Below, piece after piece: positions 17,810 through 28,688 of a stretch of 64,000 nucleotides of DNA. The position numbers and the translations under genes were made by a program. Where the stretch lies: positions 62,001 through 126,000 of the forward strand of contig NZ_CANMEZ010000013.1 in assembly GCF_947496985.1 (NCBI RefSeq). Reading direction: 5' to 3'. The notes under the pieces are model-generated. The model was not told where the DNA came from. It saw only the letters and a program-made list of their open reading frames with translations, and did not search any database. Position 1 is the stretch's first letter. Every line of letters starts with the position of its first letter. The stretch comes from an uncultured Kordia sp. (GTDB lineage: Bacteria > Bacteroidota > Bacteroidia > Flavobacteriales > Flavobacteriaceae).

Positions 17810-17965
17810 ATGAAAAAAAAGAGTATTAGTAGTTTAGTATTAAACAAAAAATCAATCTCAAATTTTGAGCAAAACAAACAATTAAAAGGTGGAGGAAGAA
17901 CCGTTCATAACTGTTCTCATTTATTAACATGTCCATTAGGAATTTGTTATCCTACTGACGATTAA
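17810..17965 (+). CDS. Lanthipeptide-type precursor peptide (copy A)
   Basis: This 51-residue peptide has the leader MKKKSISSLVLNKKSISNFE, a Gly-Gly processing site (LKGGG) and a 22-24-residue core with three cysteines plus serines and threonines (NCSHLLTCPLGIC). The leader pattern MKKK.(I/L)..L.LNKK.IS.(L/F) is that of the Bacteroidota class I lanthipeptide precursors. No LanB, LanC or transporter gene is in the window. The 5' region shares TGTAATCAAAA.ATTA with copy E at 37462. A strong terminator follows at once, so it is probably a short single-gene transcript. Confidence 0.75.
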   Translation: MKKKSISSLVLNKKSISNFEQNKQLKGGGRTVHNCSHLLTCPLGICYPTDD

Positions 17966-17990
17966 TACAAGTGTATTCTTAGTAAATCAT

Positions 17991-18017
17991 AAAAGCGAAC
18001 TTCGGTTCGCTTTTTTT
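17991..18017 (+). terminator. Rho-independent terminator after precursor A
   Basis: Stem AGCGAAC / GTTCGCT with loop TTCG (17994-18011) followed by six more T. Confidence 0.85.
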
Positions 18018-18085
18018 GTAAACTAAAATAAGGTTGTAGGTGTAAATATGACGCAAATCTTTCTTAGATATAATGCAACTACACA

Positions 18086-18109
18086 AAAAGGGGAAAAGCC
18101 CCTTTTTTT
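18086..18109 (+). terminator. Second terminator-like hairpin
   Basis: AAAAGGGG-AAAAG-CCCCTTTT followed by TTT. It lies 70 bp after the previous terminator with no recognisable gene between, so it is either a backup or ends an unnoticed short RNA. Confidence 0.7.
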
Positions 18110-18234
18110 GCAATACAAATAATTCATACCTTTAAATTCCCCTTTTAATATGCAGGAAGTCAGTAAAATAGGAGCTGGTTTAAATTGTGTTTTAAGAGGT
18201 TTTTTTATTCATAAAACTAACTACAACAATAATT

Positions 18235-18831
18235 ATGATCGTATTATTAGACAACGGACACGGAGGATTAATTAACGGAGTATATCAAACTCCAGGAAAA
18301 CGTTCTCCAATTTGGAATGATGGCTCGCAACTATTTGAAGGTGAATACAACAGAGCTATTGTAAATGGAATTATAGAAGAATTAACCAAACTTGGTATTC
18401 CATACATCAACATTGCGCCAGAATATAGAGATGTAACCTTAGAAACCCGAATGAATAGAGCTAATAAAATAGATCGAAGAAAATCATTTTATCTAAGCGT
18501 ACACTCCAATGCAGGTGGTGGACATGGAAGCGAAATATTTACATCGGTAGGAAATACAAAAAGTGACAAAATTGCAACAGTTTTTGGAGAAGAATACAAA
18601 AAAGAATTTCCAGAAAGGAGATTACGTGCAGATTTCTCTGATGGAGATTTAGACAAGGAAAAACAATACTATGTATTGCGAAACACTAGAATGCCAGCAA
18701 TCTTAACGGAAAACTTCTTTATGGATAACGAAGAAGAATGTAAGCAATTGCTAATGACACGAGAAGGGCGTGCACGTGTAATTAACTATCATGTGGAAGC
18801 AATTAAAAGAGTAAAACAACAATTGTTTTAA
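18235..18831 (+). CDS. N-acetylmuramoyl-L-alanine amidase (Amidase_3), no signal peptide
   Basis: It cleaves the bond between muramic acid and the stem peptide. Zinc ligands and catalytic residues of Amidase_3 are visible: His9 in DNGHGG, Glu36 in FEGEYN, His90 in LSVHSNAGGG and Glu159 in AILTENFF. At 198 residues it is just the catalytic domain and begins with the first strand (MIVLLDNGHGG), with no signal peptide. That resembles phage or tail-associated lysins rather than the secreted AmiC-type enzymes. Two small proteins follow: a lipoprotein and a helical protein. Confidence 0.88.
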   Translation: MIVLLDNGHGGLINGVYQTPGKRSPIWNDGSQLFEGEYNRAIVNGIIEELTKLGIPYINIAPEYRDVTLETRMNRANKIDRRKSFYLSVHSNAGGGHGSEIFTSVGNTKSDKIATVFGEEYKKEFPERRLRADFSDGDLDKEKQYYVLRNTRMPAILTENFFMDNEEECKQLLMTREGRARVINYHVEAIKRVKQQLF

Positions 18832-18957
18832 AACACTAACCTGTATAATGAACCATGATTATTGGCGAAATCATAGATTCAAGAATACATTTATATAAAA
18901 ATATCAGTTTGATGAGTAATTCCATCTGACAAACTAATAACATAAAAAAAGAAACAG

Positions 18958-19422
18958 ATGAAAACACGTTTTTACACAGTTTATTTTACTGCACTTGCGT
19001 TTCTATTAACAACCTCTTGTATCTCGTTAAAAAAAACAGTTTTTGATCAATACTCGTATCAAAAAGGAACAGAAATAAAAGTAGATGCTTTACGATTAAT
19101 GGATAAAGCAAGTACACAATATAGTTCGCAAACAGCAGCTATTGAACATTTAGAAGCCGAAATGGCAAAAATAGTAGAATACGAAAAAAACAAACCTGAA
19201 AATAAAATTGGCTATGCTATGTGGAAAATGATTGCAAATCCAGATAAAAAATTTGTTGCAGGGTTTTTAAAAATGTGGAAAGAAAATGGGACAGTAAGTC
19301 CTGTGTTTATTGATCAGGCAAAAGGACAAGTCACGGAAGCACTAGATTTAATTCTACAATATGAAGGGAAAAAAGATCCGGCTGCAGAAAATAAACTCAA
19401 ACAAATACTAGGTTTACAATAA
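18958..19422 (+). CDS. Small lipoprotein, unknown family
   Basis: The signal peptide ends in LTTSC (Cys21). The 134-residue mature part is charged and mostly helical (IEHLEAEMAKIVEYEKNKPE), with no recognised domain. It lies 126 bp after the amidase and 18 bp before the next small gene. Location next to an amidase lacking a signal peptide invites comparison with spanin-like lipoproteins of lysis cassettes, but length and composition do not prove it. Confidence 0.7.
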   Translation: MKTRFYTVYFTALAFLLTTSCISLKKTVFDQYSYQKGTEIKVDALRLMDKASTQYSSQTAAIEHLEAEMAKIVEYEKNKPENKIGYAMWKMIANPDKKFVAGFLKMWKENGTVSPVFIDQAKGQVTEALDLILQYEGKKDPAAENKLKQILGLQ

Positions 19423-19440
19423 CACTAAAATGCAAACAAC

Positions 19441-19797
19441 ATGGATGTTAAAGATATATTGAAAGAAATAAAAGGAAACTTACTAACCTTAGTAGGTGGG
19501 AAGTTTGAAGATTTAAAGTCAGAAACAAAACAAGATGTACAAGATTTCTTAAACGCTTCCAAAGAAAAACTAGAGCGTTGGACACTATTCTTAGCAAATG
19601 GAAGTATTACTGCCGAAGAATACAAATGGCTAGTGGAAAGTCAGAAAGATTTAGTAGTCTTAAAAGGATTATATGCAGCTGGTGTATCTAAAATAAAACT
19701 AGGACATTTAAAGAATACAATTCTTGATACTGTCATAAAAACGGCGCTTGGTGCTGTGTTAAATAATAATAACGCGTCAGGAAATGCCAATGCATAA
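19441..19797 (+). CDS. 118-residue helical protein, unknown
   Basis: The protein has three probable helices: an N-terminal acidic-basic amphipathic region (DILKEIKGNLLTLVGGKFED), a central ERWTLFLANGSITAEEYKWL stretch, and a C-terminal alanine-rich hydrophobic helix (about residues 82-106). It has no signal peptide and no family I recognise. The C-terminal helix could interact with a membrane. It is 18 bp after the lipoprotein gene and probably co-transcribed with it. Confidence 0.65.
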   Translation: MDVKDILKEIKGNLLTLVGGKFEDLKSETKQDVQDFLNASKEKLERWTLFLANGSITAEEYKWLVESQKDLVVLKGLYAAGVSKIKLGHLKNTILDTVIKTALGAVLNNNNASGNANA

Positions 19798-19867
19798 GAA
19801 ATAATAAAATATACTTCGCTGATAATCAGTTTTGTCAGTAAAATAAACAAAGGTTGAATACACTTGA

Positions 19868-21589
<1,722 letters not shown>

Positions 21590-21690
21590 AAATGTAAATT
21601 GGGTACTTTTTTGAGTAACAAAAAAAGAAAAAAGGTGTCTATCATATAAATAGATGCCTTTTACATGAGATTAGCATAAATAACGATTAG

Positions 21691-23610
21691 ATGGAAGAAA
21701 ACAAGTTTGATTACAAACAATTTATAGGATTTGGGTTATTAGCCTTAATTGGAGTTTTTTGGATAAGCTCTATGCAGCCTACTGAAGAAGAAATTGCCGC
21801 ACAAGAAGAAGCTGAAAAAGCAAAAACAGAGCAAGTTGCTAAAGAAACTGGCGATTCAAAAGCTGCAGCAATTCATGAAACTACTTTAGACCTTACAGAT
21901 TCTGTACAAGTCGCAAAATATAAAAACAATGTTGGTGTATTTAGTTATAACGTTGGAAAAGTATCTTTGGATGATGTAACTACAATAGAAAATGACGTAC
22001 TCTCTTTAAAAATAAGTAACAAAGGTGGACAAATTGTTGAAGCACACATCAAAGGACAAAAAGTAAAAGGTGAATTTTCGGAATTAAAAACCTATGATTC
22101 TCTTCCAGTATATCTAGTCAAAGATGGAAACGCTTCTTTTGGAATTAACTTAACAACTGCTGATAATCGTTTATTAAGTACAAACGATTTACCATTCGAA
22201 CCTACATACACAGAAAATAATGGAAACAAAGTACTTTCGATGAAATTGAAAGTAACTGCTGATAAATATCTAGAATATAGATATGAAATGAAGGACGACT
22301 ATATGGTAGACTTTACTGTACGTTCGCAAGGGTTAAATGGTGTTGTAAATGCTAGCCAGCCAATAAACATGGAATGGAAATTAAAAACTTTCAGACATGC
22401 AAAAAGTGTTACTTACGAAAATCGTTATACGGATTTACATTATGAATATGATGGAGGAAAGGACAGTTACTTAGGACAAGCGACTGAAGAAGAAAAAGTA
22501 AGTGACGTTACATGGTTAGGATATAAACAACACTTCTTTACATCAATCTTATTAACAGATACTGCATTTAAAACAGCAACATTATCTACAGATAACATTG
22601 TAGATAGCGAAATGGCGGAAAAAGATGTTGAGTTCTTAAAGAAATTTGGTGCTACTATTCCATTAGAACTAAATGGAGGAGAACTAAACTATAACATGGA
22701 CTTATACAACGGTCCTACGGATTACGCAACATTAACGGAATACGATAGAAACTTAGATGAAATTGTCCCTTTAGGATGGGGAATCTTTGGTTGGATCAAC
22801 CGTTACTTCTTAATTCCATTATTCGGATTGTTAAGTGCGTTCTTACCAGCAGGTATTGCAGTTGTTGTAATGACAATTTTAGTTAGATTATTATTATCTC
22901 CAGTAACATACAAATCATACTTGTCGCAAGCGAAGATGAAAGTAATTCGTCCAGAAATTGCTGAAATCAACGAAAAATACAAGGATGACGCAATGAAGAA
23001 GCAGCAAGAAACAATGAAACTATACGGGAAAGCTGGCGTAAGTCCAATGGCAGGTTGTATTCCTGCATTGATGCAAATTCCTGTATTCTATGCATTATTC
23101 ATGTTTTTCCCTTCTGCATTTGAATTACGTCAAAAGAGTTTCTTATGGGCGGAAGATTTATCATCTTACGATACAATCTATCAATTCCCAGAAGGATTCA
23201 GTATTCCATTATATGGAGATCATATTAGTTTATTCCCAATCTTGGCATCTATTGCAATCTTCTTCTATATGCGTATGACAACAGGTCAGCAAATGGCAGC
23301 ACAACAGCCAGCGCAAGAAGGAATGCCAGACATGAGTAAAATGATGAAGTACATGATGTATTTCTCTCCATTAATGATGTTATTCTTCTTTAATAACTAT
23401 GCGAGTGGATTAAGTTTATACTATTTCGTATCGAATTTAATTACAATTGGAATCATGCTAGTGATCAAAAACTACATCATTGATAACGATAAAATTCACG
23501 CAAAGATAGAAGAGAACAAGAAGAAGCCTAAAAAGCAAAACCGTTTCCAGAAGAAAATGCAGGAAATGATGGAGCAGGCAGAAGCACAGAAAAATGCAAA
23601 TAAAAAGTAA
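21691..23610 (+). CDS. yidC: Membrane protein insertase YidC
   Basis: YidC inserts and folds inner-membrane proteins with or without SecYEG. It has an N-terminal signal-anchor (residues 11-27), a large periplasmic beta-domain (about 60-350), and the five-helix core starting near GWINRYFLIPLFGLL, with the conserved cytosolic hairpin (YKSYLSQAKMKVIRPEIAEI) and the hydrophilic groove arginine in VRLLLSPVT. The 639-residue length and the basic, glutamine-rich tail fit Bacteroidota YidC. A terminator follows 24 bp after the stop. Confidence 0.95.
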   Translation: MEENKFDYKQFIGFGLLALIGVFWISSMQPTEEEIAAQEEAEKAKTEQVAKETGDSKAAAIHETTLDLTDSVQVAKYKNNVGVFSYNVGKVSLDDVTTIENDVLSLKISNKGGQIVEAHIKGQKVKGEFSELKTYDSLPVYLVKDGNASFGINLTTADNRLLSTNDLPFEPTYTENNGNKVLSMKLKVTADKYLEYRYEMKDDYMVDFTVRSQGLNGVVNASQPINMEWKLKTFRHAKSVTYENRYTDLHYEYDGGKDSYLGQATEEEKVSDVTWLGYKQHFFTSILLTDTAFKTATLSTDNIVDSEMAEKDVEFLKKFGATIPLELNGGELNYNMDLYNGPTDYATLTEYDRNLDEIVPLGWGIFGWINRYFLIPLFGLLSAFLPAGIAVVVMTILVRLLLSPVTYKSYLSQAKMKVIRPEIAEINEKYKDDAMKKQQETMKLYGKAGVSPMAGCIPALMQIPVFYALFMFFPSAFELRQKSFLWAEDLSSYDTIYQFPEGFSIPLYGDHISLFPILASIAIFFYMRMTTGQQMAAQQPAQEGMPDMSKMMKYMMYFSPLMMLFFFNNYASGLSLYYFVSNLITIGIMLVIKNYIIDNDKIHAKIEENKKKPKKQNRFQKKMQEMMEQAEAQKNANKK

Positions 23611-23633
23611 TTTTTTCAACTTTTATTATACAC

Positions 23634-23663
23634 AAAAGCATCTCAATTGAGATGCTTTTTTTA
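23634..23663 (+). terminator. yidC terminator
   Basis: Self-complementary AAAAGCATCTCAATTGAGATGCTTTT (the whole 26 bp is a palindrome) followed by TTT. Confidence 0.9.
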
Positions 23664-23724
23664 TGCTTATTAATTTCTTGTCATTATATAATTTTCAAAA
23701 CTCCTTGATAACTTTCCAAAAACA

Positions 23725-23798
23725 TCAAGACAAAAAAATATTTTATCAAGACAAAATTTAAAAATGTCAAGACAAAATTATTTTTTATCTAGATAAAA
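23725..23798. repeat. Four short direct repeats with exact 21-bp period
   Basis: TCAAGACAAAA occurs exactly at 23725-23735, 23746-23756 and 23767-23777, and as TCTAGATAAAA at 23788-23798. Every step is 21 bp, which is two helical turns, so all copies face the same side of the DNA. The region lies between the yidC terminator and the 3' end of the GH3 gene and contains no gene. Confidence 0.7.
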
Positions 23799-23799
23799 T

Positions 23800-23986
23800 T
23801 GAGAAGCTCTCAATATTAAGTTCATGTAGATACAAGAAATATGTCATTCCTGTAAAAACAGAAATCAAAAAATCTAACAGTGTGAAAGCGCGTCTTATAT
23901 CTAAAAGCAAAGCGATCCAAAAGATTCCCGCCTACCAAGAAACAAGTCTAACAGCACGCAAGTGCGGTCTAAACAAAGCGGTCTAA
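23800..23986. repeat. Degenerate intergenic repeat text
   Basis: The stretch contains GTCATTCCTGTAAAAACAGAAATC and AACAGTGTGAAAGCGCGTC, similar in kind to the text at 7745-7900 and to dispersed intergenic sequences in flavobacteria. GCACGCAAGTGCGG forms a small inverted repeat. No reading frame is supported. Confidence 0.3.
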
Positions 23987-25087
23987 TTACAATCCTTCCT
24001 TAAACTTTAAAATTCGTCTATACGACAAATCTATACGTTCTTTAGAAATTGTACCGTCTTTTACTAATTGCTTAACAATAGCAATAATATCTTTGGGTAA
24101 AATCATGTTGCGTCCTTTCATTGGAATATGATTCGAAAACATCAAAACATCAACACCAGCAAGAATTGTCATTTCAATAGATTTCTCAAAACCAAACTGA
24201 TTGGCAATGGCTTTCATTTGCATATCATCTGAAAATATAACACCTTCAAAACCAATATCATTACGTAAATAATCAGTCATTATCTTTTTAGAAAGTGTTG
24301 CAGGTAACTTAGAATCATCTAATTTTTCATTGACAATGTGCGCAGTCATAATAGCATCTACATTACCTTCATACAATAACTTTATATATGGAAAAACCTC
24401 TTTTTGTTTCCAATACTTGCTTACATCTGTCACATTATAATGTGAATCTTCTTTCGAATTCCCATGGCCAGGAAAATGTTTCAAAACAGTCTTCACATTA
24501 AAATAACGATGACTCGAAATCACTTGTCGTGCATGCTTAATAACATCTTTAGGATTTGTAGAAAAAGCACGTTCATTTTTTCCTATTGGCGGGTTTTCAG
24601 CATTGTGAACATCAACAACAGGTGCATAATTCACATTAATACCCAATAATAATAAGTTGTGCGCAATAATATCACTAAAATATTTAGTAGAAGCTACATC
24701 ATCCAAATCACCCAGATATTTAGCAGAAACCGTTTCAGGAAAGCCATATTTCTCTTTCAAACGATTCACTTTTCCACCTTCTTCATCAATACTTACAAGC
24801 AACGGTAATGAAGCATCTTTGCGTAACAATGTAATCAGTTTTTTCAATTTCTTTACAGAATGCTGCTTGGCAATATTTTTTTCATACAACAAAATACCTC
24901 CGAGTTGTTGTGCTTTAATAGCCTTTACGATCTCATTATTAGGTTGAATCATGGTATCTTTTCCAATACCTAACATGATCATTTGACCAATCTTAATATC
25001 CAAACTATCTATTTGTATATTTTGTGAAAATCCTTTCCCAAAAACAAAAAGAAAACAACCAATAATAACGGAGATTTTAAACTTCAT
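23987..25087 (-). CDS. Secreted GH3 beta-N-acetylglucosaminidase-like (NagZ-type) hydrolase
   Basis: GH3 N-terminal catalytic domain with the NagZ signature KHFPGHG (about residues 203-209) followed by KEDSHYN, which supplies the acid/base His-Asp dyad, and the nucleophile Asp in GVIFSDDMQMKAI. NagZ-type enzymes remove GlcNAc from muropeptides. The start at 25087 gives the signal peptide MKFKISVIIGCFLFVFGKGF-SQ, so unlike cytosolic NagZ this one is exported. 366 residues, with no serine-hydrolase domain fused as in some Bacteroidota GH3 proteins. Confidence 0.88.
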   Translation of the reverse strand: MKFKISVIIGCFLFVFGKGFSQNIQIDSLDIKIGQMIMLGIGKDTMIQPNNEIVKAIKAQQLGGILLYEKNIAKQHSVKKLKKLITLLRKDASLPLLVSIDEEGGKVNRLKEKYGFPETVSAKYLGDLDDVASTKYFSDIIAHNLLLLGINVNYAPVVDVHNAENPPIGKNERAFSTNPKDVIKHARQVISSHRYFNVKTVLKHFPGHGNSKEDSHYNVTDVSKYWKQKEVFPYIKLLYEGNVDAIMTAHIVNEKLDDSKLPATLSKKIMTDYLRNDIGFEGVIFSDDMQMKAIANQFGFEKSIEMTILAGVDVLMFSNHIPMKGRNMILPKDIIAIVKQLVKDGTISKERIDLSYRRILKFKEGL

Positions 25088-25373
25088 AACTAAACTATAT
25101 TTAGGTTTCAAAGAAACGAAATATAAGATAAAAAAGAGAACGTTAGTCTTCTCAAAACGTTTCAGGCATAAGTTTTATTTTAAAATAAAAACGTTGACTC
25201 AATAAAAATATTAAAAATAACAGGGGGAAAGTAGTAATTCAATTGTTATAAAGTATAAAGAACATATTCAATATTTTGATTGGTAATATGTTAATTGGTA
25301 ATGAATTACTGGAAATTATAAAGCAATTATTGTAAAAACAAAGACTTAGCGTTTGCATTTTAAATAAGAGAAG

Positions 25374-25462
25374 GAGGCGTGTTTTATTCATCATTTCATA
25401 CGGAAAATCACTATGACGGATTTAGTACGGTGGATCGATTTCTCAAAATATTTAGTATTTAA
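25374..25462 (+). pseudogene. Possible C-terminal fragment of a lost gene
   Basis: After a TAA, the frame reads IREGGVFYSSFHTENHYDGF and ends in VDRFLKIFSI and a stop. GG-V-x-Y-(S/T)-SFH-x-E resembles C-terminal strands of amidotransferase-like or ThuA-type domains. There is no start codon, and a terminator follows 63 bp later, as expected for the relic of a gene end. Weak evidence. Confidence 0.25.
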
Positions 25463-25524
25463 ATTGTTTTCGCTTTAACGCCATTTAAATGAAGTAATGG
25501 CACAATTATCTTGATATGATAAGG

Positions 25525-25560
25525 AAAGCCTGAATGTTCTGCATTCAGGCTTTCTGTTTT
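25525..25560 (+). terminator. Rho-independent terminator without an upstream gene
   Basis: AAAGCCTGAATG / CATTCAGGCTTT around TTCTG, then CTGTTTT. The hairpin has 12 perfect base pairs. No intact plus-strand gene lies within 1.9 kb upstream. Confidence 0.75.
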
Positions 25561-25739
25561 AGTAAAACTCACGCTTGCAAAGTGCCGTTTCTTTTGTTTT
25601 GTGTTTGTCACTTTGCGTATAGTCGAAATGTTGGACGAGCAAAGAAAATGAAAGACGTTAAACAATTTCTAATTATGAAAAGGCTAGCTTATAAAATTCG
25701 CTTCACATAAAACAACTCGTAAAAAAGCGAAAAAGGTAG

Positions 25740-25747
25740 TATCTTTG
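25740..25747 (+). promoter_or_regulatory. -7 box of mnmA (TATCTTTG)
   Basis: Fits TAnnTTTG. The predicted leader of about 50 nt contains a hairpin TCAGAC-AAACTTC-GTCTGA (25756-25774) ending 27 nt before the ATG. No good -33 TTG was found. Confidence 0.55.
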
Positions 25748-25801
25748 TCAAGAATTCAGACAAACTTCGTCTGACATAAAAAATAAGCGAAAGGAATAAA
25801 A

Positions 25802-26989
25802 ATGAAACGAGTAATAGTAGGACTTTCTGGAGGAGTAGATTCAAGTGTAACTGCCTATCTTTTAAAAGAACAAGGATATGAAGTTATTGGACTATTCATG
25901 AAAAACTGGCACGATGATTCTGTGACGATTTCAGACGAATGTCCGTGGTTAGAAGATAGTAACGATGCCCTAATAGTAGCAGATAAATTAGGAATTCCAT
26001 TTCAAACCGTAGATTTAAGTGAACAATACAAAGAACGTATTGTAGATTACATGTTCAATGAATATGAAAATGGACGTACACCAAACCCAGATGTACTATG
26101 TAATCGCGAAATAAAATTTGATGTATTCTTAAAAATAGCTTTAGACTTAGGAGCTGATTATGTAGCAACTGGTCATTACTGTAGAAAAGAAACAATAGAA
26201 AAAGACGGGAAAACGATTCATAAACTCTTAGCAGGAAAAGACGGAAATAAAGATCAATCATATTTCCTGTGTCAACTTTCTCAAGAACAATTAGAAAAAT
26301 CACTATTCCCAATTGGTGAATTGACAAAACCTGAAGTTCGTGAAATTGCTGCAAAAGCAGATCTCATTACAGCAGAAAAGAAAGATTCGCAAGGATTATG
26401 CTTTATTGGAAAAGTGAAATTGCCAGACTTTTTACAACAACAATTACAGCCTAAAGAAGGTGTTATTGTTGAAGTTCCAATTGATAAAGAGCAATACCAC
26501 AAAGAATTGCCAGCTTTTGCAAATAAAGTAGAAGAACTAGCATACTATGCGCAAAAACATACTTACGAACTCACAGATGGGAAAGTAGTAGGAAAACATC
26601 AAGGCGCACATTATTTCACAAAAGGACAACGCAAAGGTTTAGCTGTTGGTGGCACAGTAGAACCGTTATTTGTGATTGAAACAGACGTAAAAGAAAACGT
26701 AATATATACAGGACAAGGAAAAGCGCATCCAGGATTATACAGGCGTACACTATTTGTAAAAGATGATGAGCTACATTGGATTCGAGAAGATATGGCTTTA
26801 CAGCCAGATGAATCCATAGAAGTGATGGCGCGTATTCGATACCGCCAGCCATTACAAAAAGCGTTGGTATACAAAATAGATGGTGGCGCATATGTAGATT
26901 TTGAAAATCCTCAAAGTGCTATCACAGAAGGACAATTTGTTGCTTGGTATATTAACGAAGAGTTAATTGGTTCTGGAGTGATTTCTTAG
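25802..26989 (+). CDS. mnmA: tRNA-specific 2-thiouridylase MnmA
   Basis: MnmA thiolates U34 of tRNA-Glu, -Gln and -Lys. The PP-loop LSGGVDSS is at residues 8-15; the two catalytic cysteines are Cys100 ([12 protein letters not shown]) and Cys200 (GLCFIGK). The substrate loop YVATGHYCR and the C-terminal barrel (ARIRYRQP) are in the usual order. 395 residues, normal for Bacteroidota. It is 74 bp upstream of the subtilase gene; whether they are co-transcribed is unclear. Confidence 0.96.
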   Translation: MKRVIVGLSGGVDSSVTAYLLKEQGYEVIGLFMKNWHDDSVTISDECPWLEDSNDALIVADKLGIPFQTVDLSEQYKERIVDYMFNEYENGRTPNPDVLCNREIKFDVFLKIALDLGADYVATGHYCRKETIEKDGKTIHKLLAGKDGNKDQSYFLCQLSQEQLEKSLFPIGELTKPEVREIAAKADLITAEKKDSQGLCFIGKVKLPDFLQQQLQPKEGVIVEVPIDKEQYHKELPAFANKVEELAYYAQKHTYELTDGKVVGKHQGAHYFTKGQRKGLAVGGTVEPLFVIETDVKENVIYTGQGKAHPGLYRRTLFVKDDELHWIREDMALQPDESIEVMARIRYRQPLQKALVYKIDGGAYVDFENPQSAITEGQFVAWYINEELIGSGVIS

Positions 26990-27063
26990 TGAAGTTGAAG
27001 TTGAAAATGTGTCAATTTGAAAATGAACAAGCAACGAATCGACAGCAATATAAAATTTAGCCT

Positions 27064-28683
27064 ATGAAAAAAATAATCATACTAGTGTTATTTCTAGCTT
27101 CAAGCTATAGTTTTGCTCAAACACAACATGCTTGGGTATATTTTATAGACAAAGCAGATGTTGTAAATTCGTTAGCAAATCCAACAACAATTCTAACACA
27201 AAAAGCAATTGATCGTAAAACAAATCATGGTGTTACTATTGATGAACGTGATGTTCCTGTAAACGAATCATACATATCACAAATAAAAACTCAAATAGGA
27301 ATTACGGTCAAAGCCAAATCAAAATGGTTCAATTGCATACATGTATTAGGAACACAAACAGACATTGATGCTTTGTTAAGTCTATCATTTGTAGATGAAA
27401 TTGTATATGCAGATCGATCATTAAATACAATGAACAGACCTGCAACAACTGCAAATGTGGAAAGAACTGTAGAAAAGTTTGAAACCTTGGTGATGTACAA
27501 TTACGGAAATGGAGCAAATCAATCTGAAATGATTAAAATTGACAAGCTTCACGAACTTGATTATACAGGTGAAGGAATTACGGTAGCTGTGATGGATAGT
27601 GGTTTCCCAAATGTAAATACGCTAGCAGCTTTTCAGCGTTTACGTGATAATGGTGATTTATTAAATGGATATGATTTTGTAGATCGTACAGCAGATATAT
27701 ACGCATACACAGGAAATACACACGGAACAACAGTGTTGTCAGATATGGCAGCTCATGTAGATGGTCAATTTGTAGGAACCGCACCAGATGCAAGTTATTA
27801 CTTATTCAGAACCGAAGACGCAGGAAGTGAAACACCTTTGGAAGAATCAAACTGGGTGGAAGCTGCAGAACGTGCAGATAGTTTAGGTGTAGATGTGTTA
27901 AATACGTCATTAGGTTACAATCGTTTTGATGACAGTAGATATGATTATACCATAGCAGATATGAATGGAAATACAGCATTCATAACCAAAGGCGCTAATG
28001 TTGCAGTTGAAAAAGGATTGCTTGTTGTAAACTCAGCAGGAAACTCTGGAAATGATGGAACTTGGGGAATTATTACAGCACCAGCAGACGGAAATGGTTT
28101 TACTATTGGAGCTGTAGATGGAAGTGGAAATTATGCACCATTTAGTTCACGCGGTAGAACGCCAAACATTCCTGTAAAACCAGACGTTGTAGCACAAGGT
28201 TCAGCTGCATATGTGGTAAGTGCAGCAGGAAATGTAACAACTTCAAATGGAACTTCGTTTTCTTCACCAATCATAGCAGGAGCAATGGCGTGTTTAGTGC
28301 AAGCCTTTCCTGATAAAACAAATGTAGAGTTAATGCAAATTGTACGTGAATCATCTTCAATTTATGCAAATCCAACGATTCAATTAGGATATGGAATTCC
28401 AAATTTTGAACTAGCATTTCAAACGTTATCAACTCCTGAAAGTACAATTCAAAATACAATTCAGGTTTTTCCAAATCCCGCGAAAGCGAATGTCTATATC
28501 AATTTACCAAAAAAGTATCAAAATGCTACAATAACATTAAGTACGTTGGTAGGGAAAACAATTGAAACATATACAATTACAACAAATACAAATATTAATG
28601 TTAGTCAATTAGCAGCCGGAATGTATTTGTTACATATTGAAGCAAACGGAGCACAATTCACTAAAAAACTTATAAAACAGTAA
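27064..28683 (+). CDS. S8 family (subtilisin-like) serine peptidase secreted by the type IX system
   Basis: Signal peptide MKKIIILVLFLASSYSFAQ. Catalytic triad: Asp178 (VAVMDSGFP), His220 (GNTHGTTV) and Ser398 (GTSFSSP), with oxyanion Asn in NSAGNSG (about 323-329). The last 80 residues (from VFPNPA, ending GMYLLHIEANGAQFTKKLIK) are a type A T9SS sorting domain, so the enzyme crosses the outer membrane and is exposed or released. It is 5 bp upstream of the nitronate monooxygenase-like gene. Confidence 0.94.
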   Translation: MKKIIILVLFLASSYSFAQTQHAWVYFIDKADVVNSLANPTTILTQKAIDRKTNHGVTIDERDVPVNESYISQIKTQIGITVKAKSKWFNCIHVLGTQTDIDALLSLSFVDEIVYADRSLNTMNRPATTANVERTVEKFETLVMYNYGNGANQSEMIKIDKLHELDYTGEGITVAVMDSGFPNVNTLAAFQRLRDNGDLLNGYDFVDRTADIYAYTGNTHGTTVLSDMAAHVDGQFVGTAPDASYYLFRTEDAGSETPLEESNWVEAAERADSLGVDVLNTSLGYNRFDDSRYDYTIADMNGNTAFITKGANVAVEKGLLVVNSAGNSGNDGTWGIITAPADGNGFTIGAVDGSGNYAPFSSRGRTPNIPVKPDVVAQGSAAYVVSAAGNVTTSNGTSFSSPIIAGAMACLVQAFPDKTNVELMQIVRESSSIYANPTIQLGYGIPNFELAFQTLSTPESTIQNTIQVFPNPAKANVYINLPKKYQNATITLSTLVGKTIETYTITTNTNINVSQLAAGMYLLHIEANGAQFTKKLIKQ

Positions 28684-28688
28684 TACGA

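Larger units (their letters stand above)
25088..25739. other. 650-bp region without an intact gene
   Basis: Mostly AT-rich. It holds a short protein-like remnant (25374-25462), a strong hairpin terminator (25525-25560) and an inverted repeat GCAAAGTG / CACTTTGC (about 25575-25616). The small frames on either strand are unsupported. The mnmA promoter box ends the region. Confidence 0.55.

Noticed and set aside
23725-23798. CRISPR array
   Set aside because: The repeats are only 11 bp with 10-bp spacing and no cas genes; phased binding sites fit better.
25459-25665. 68-residue minus-strand frame
   Set aside because: It crosses the strong terminator hairpin and has low-complexity composition without any motif.
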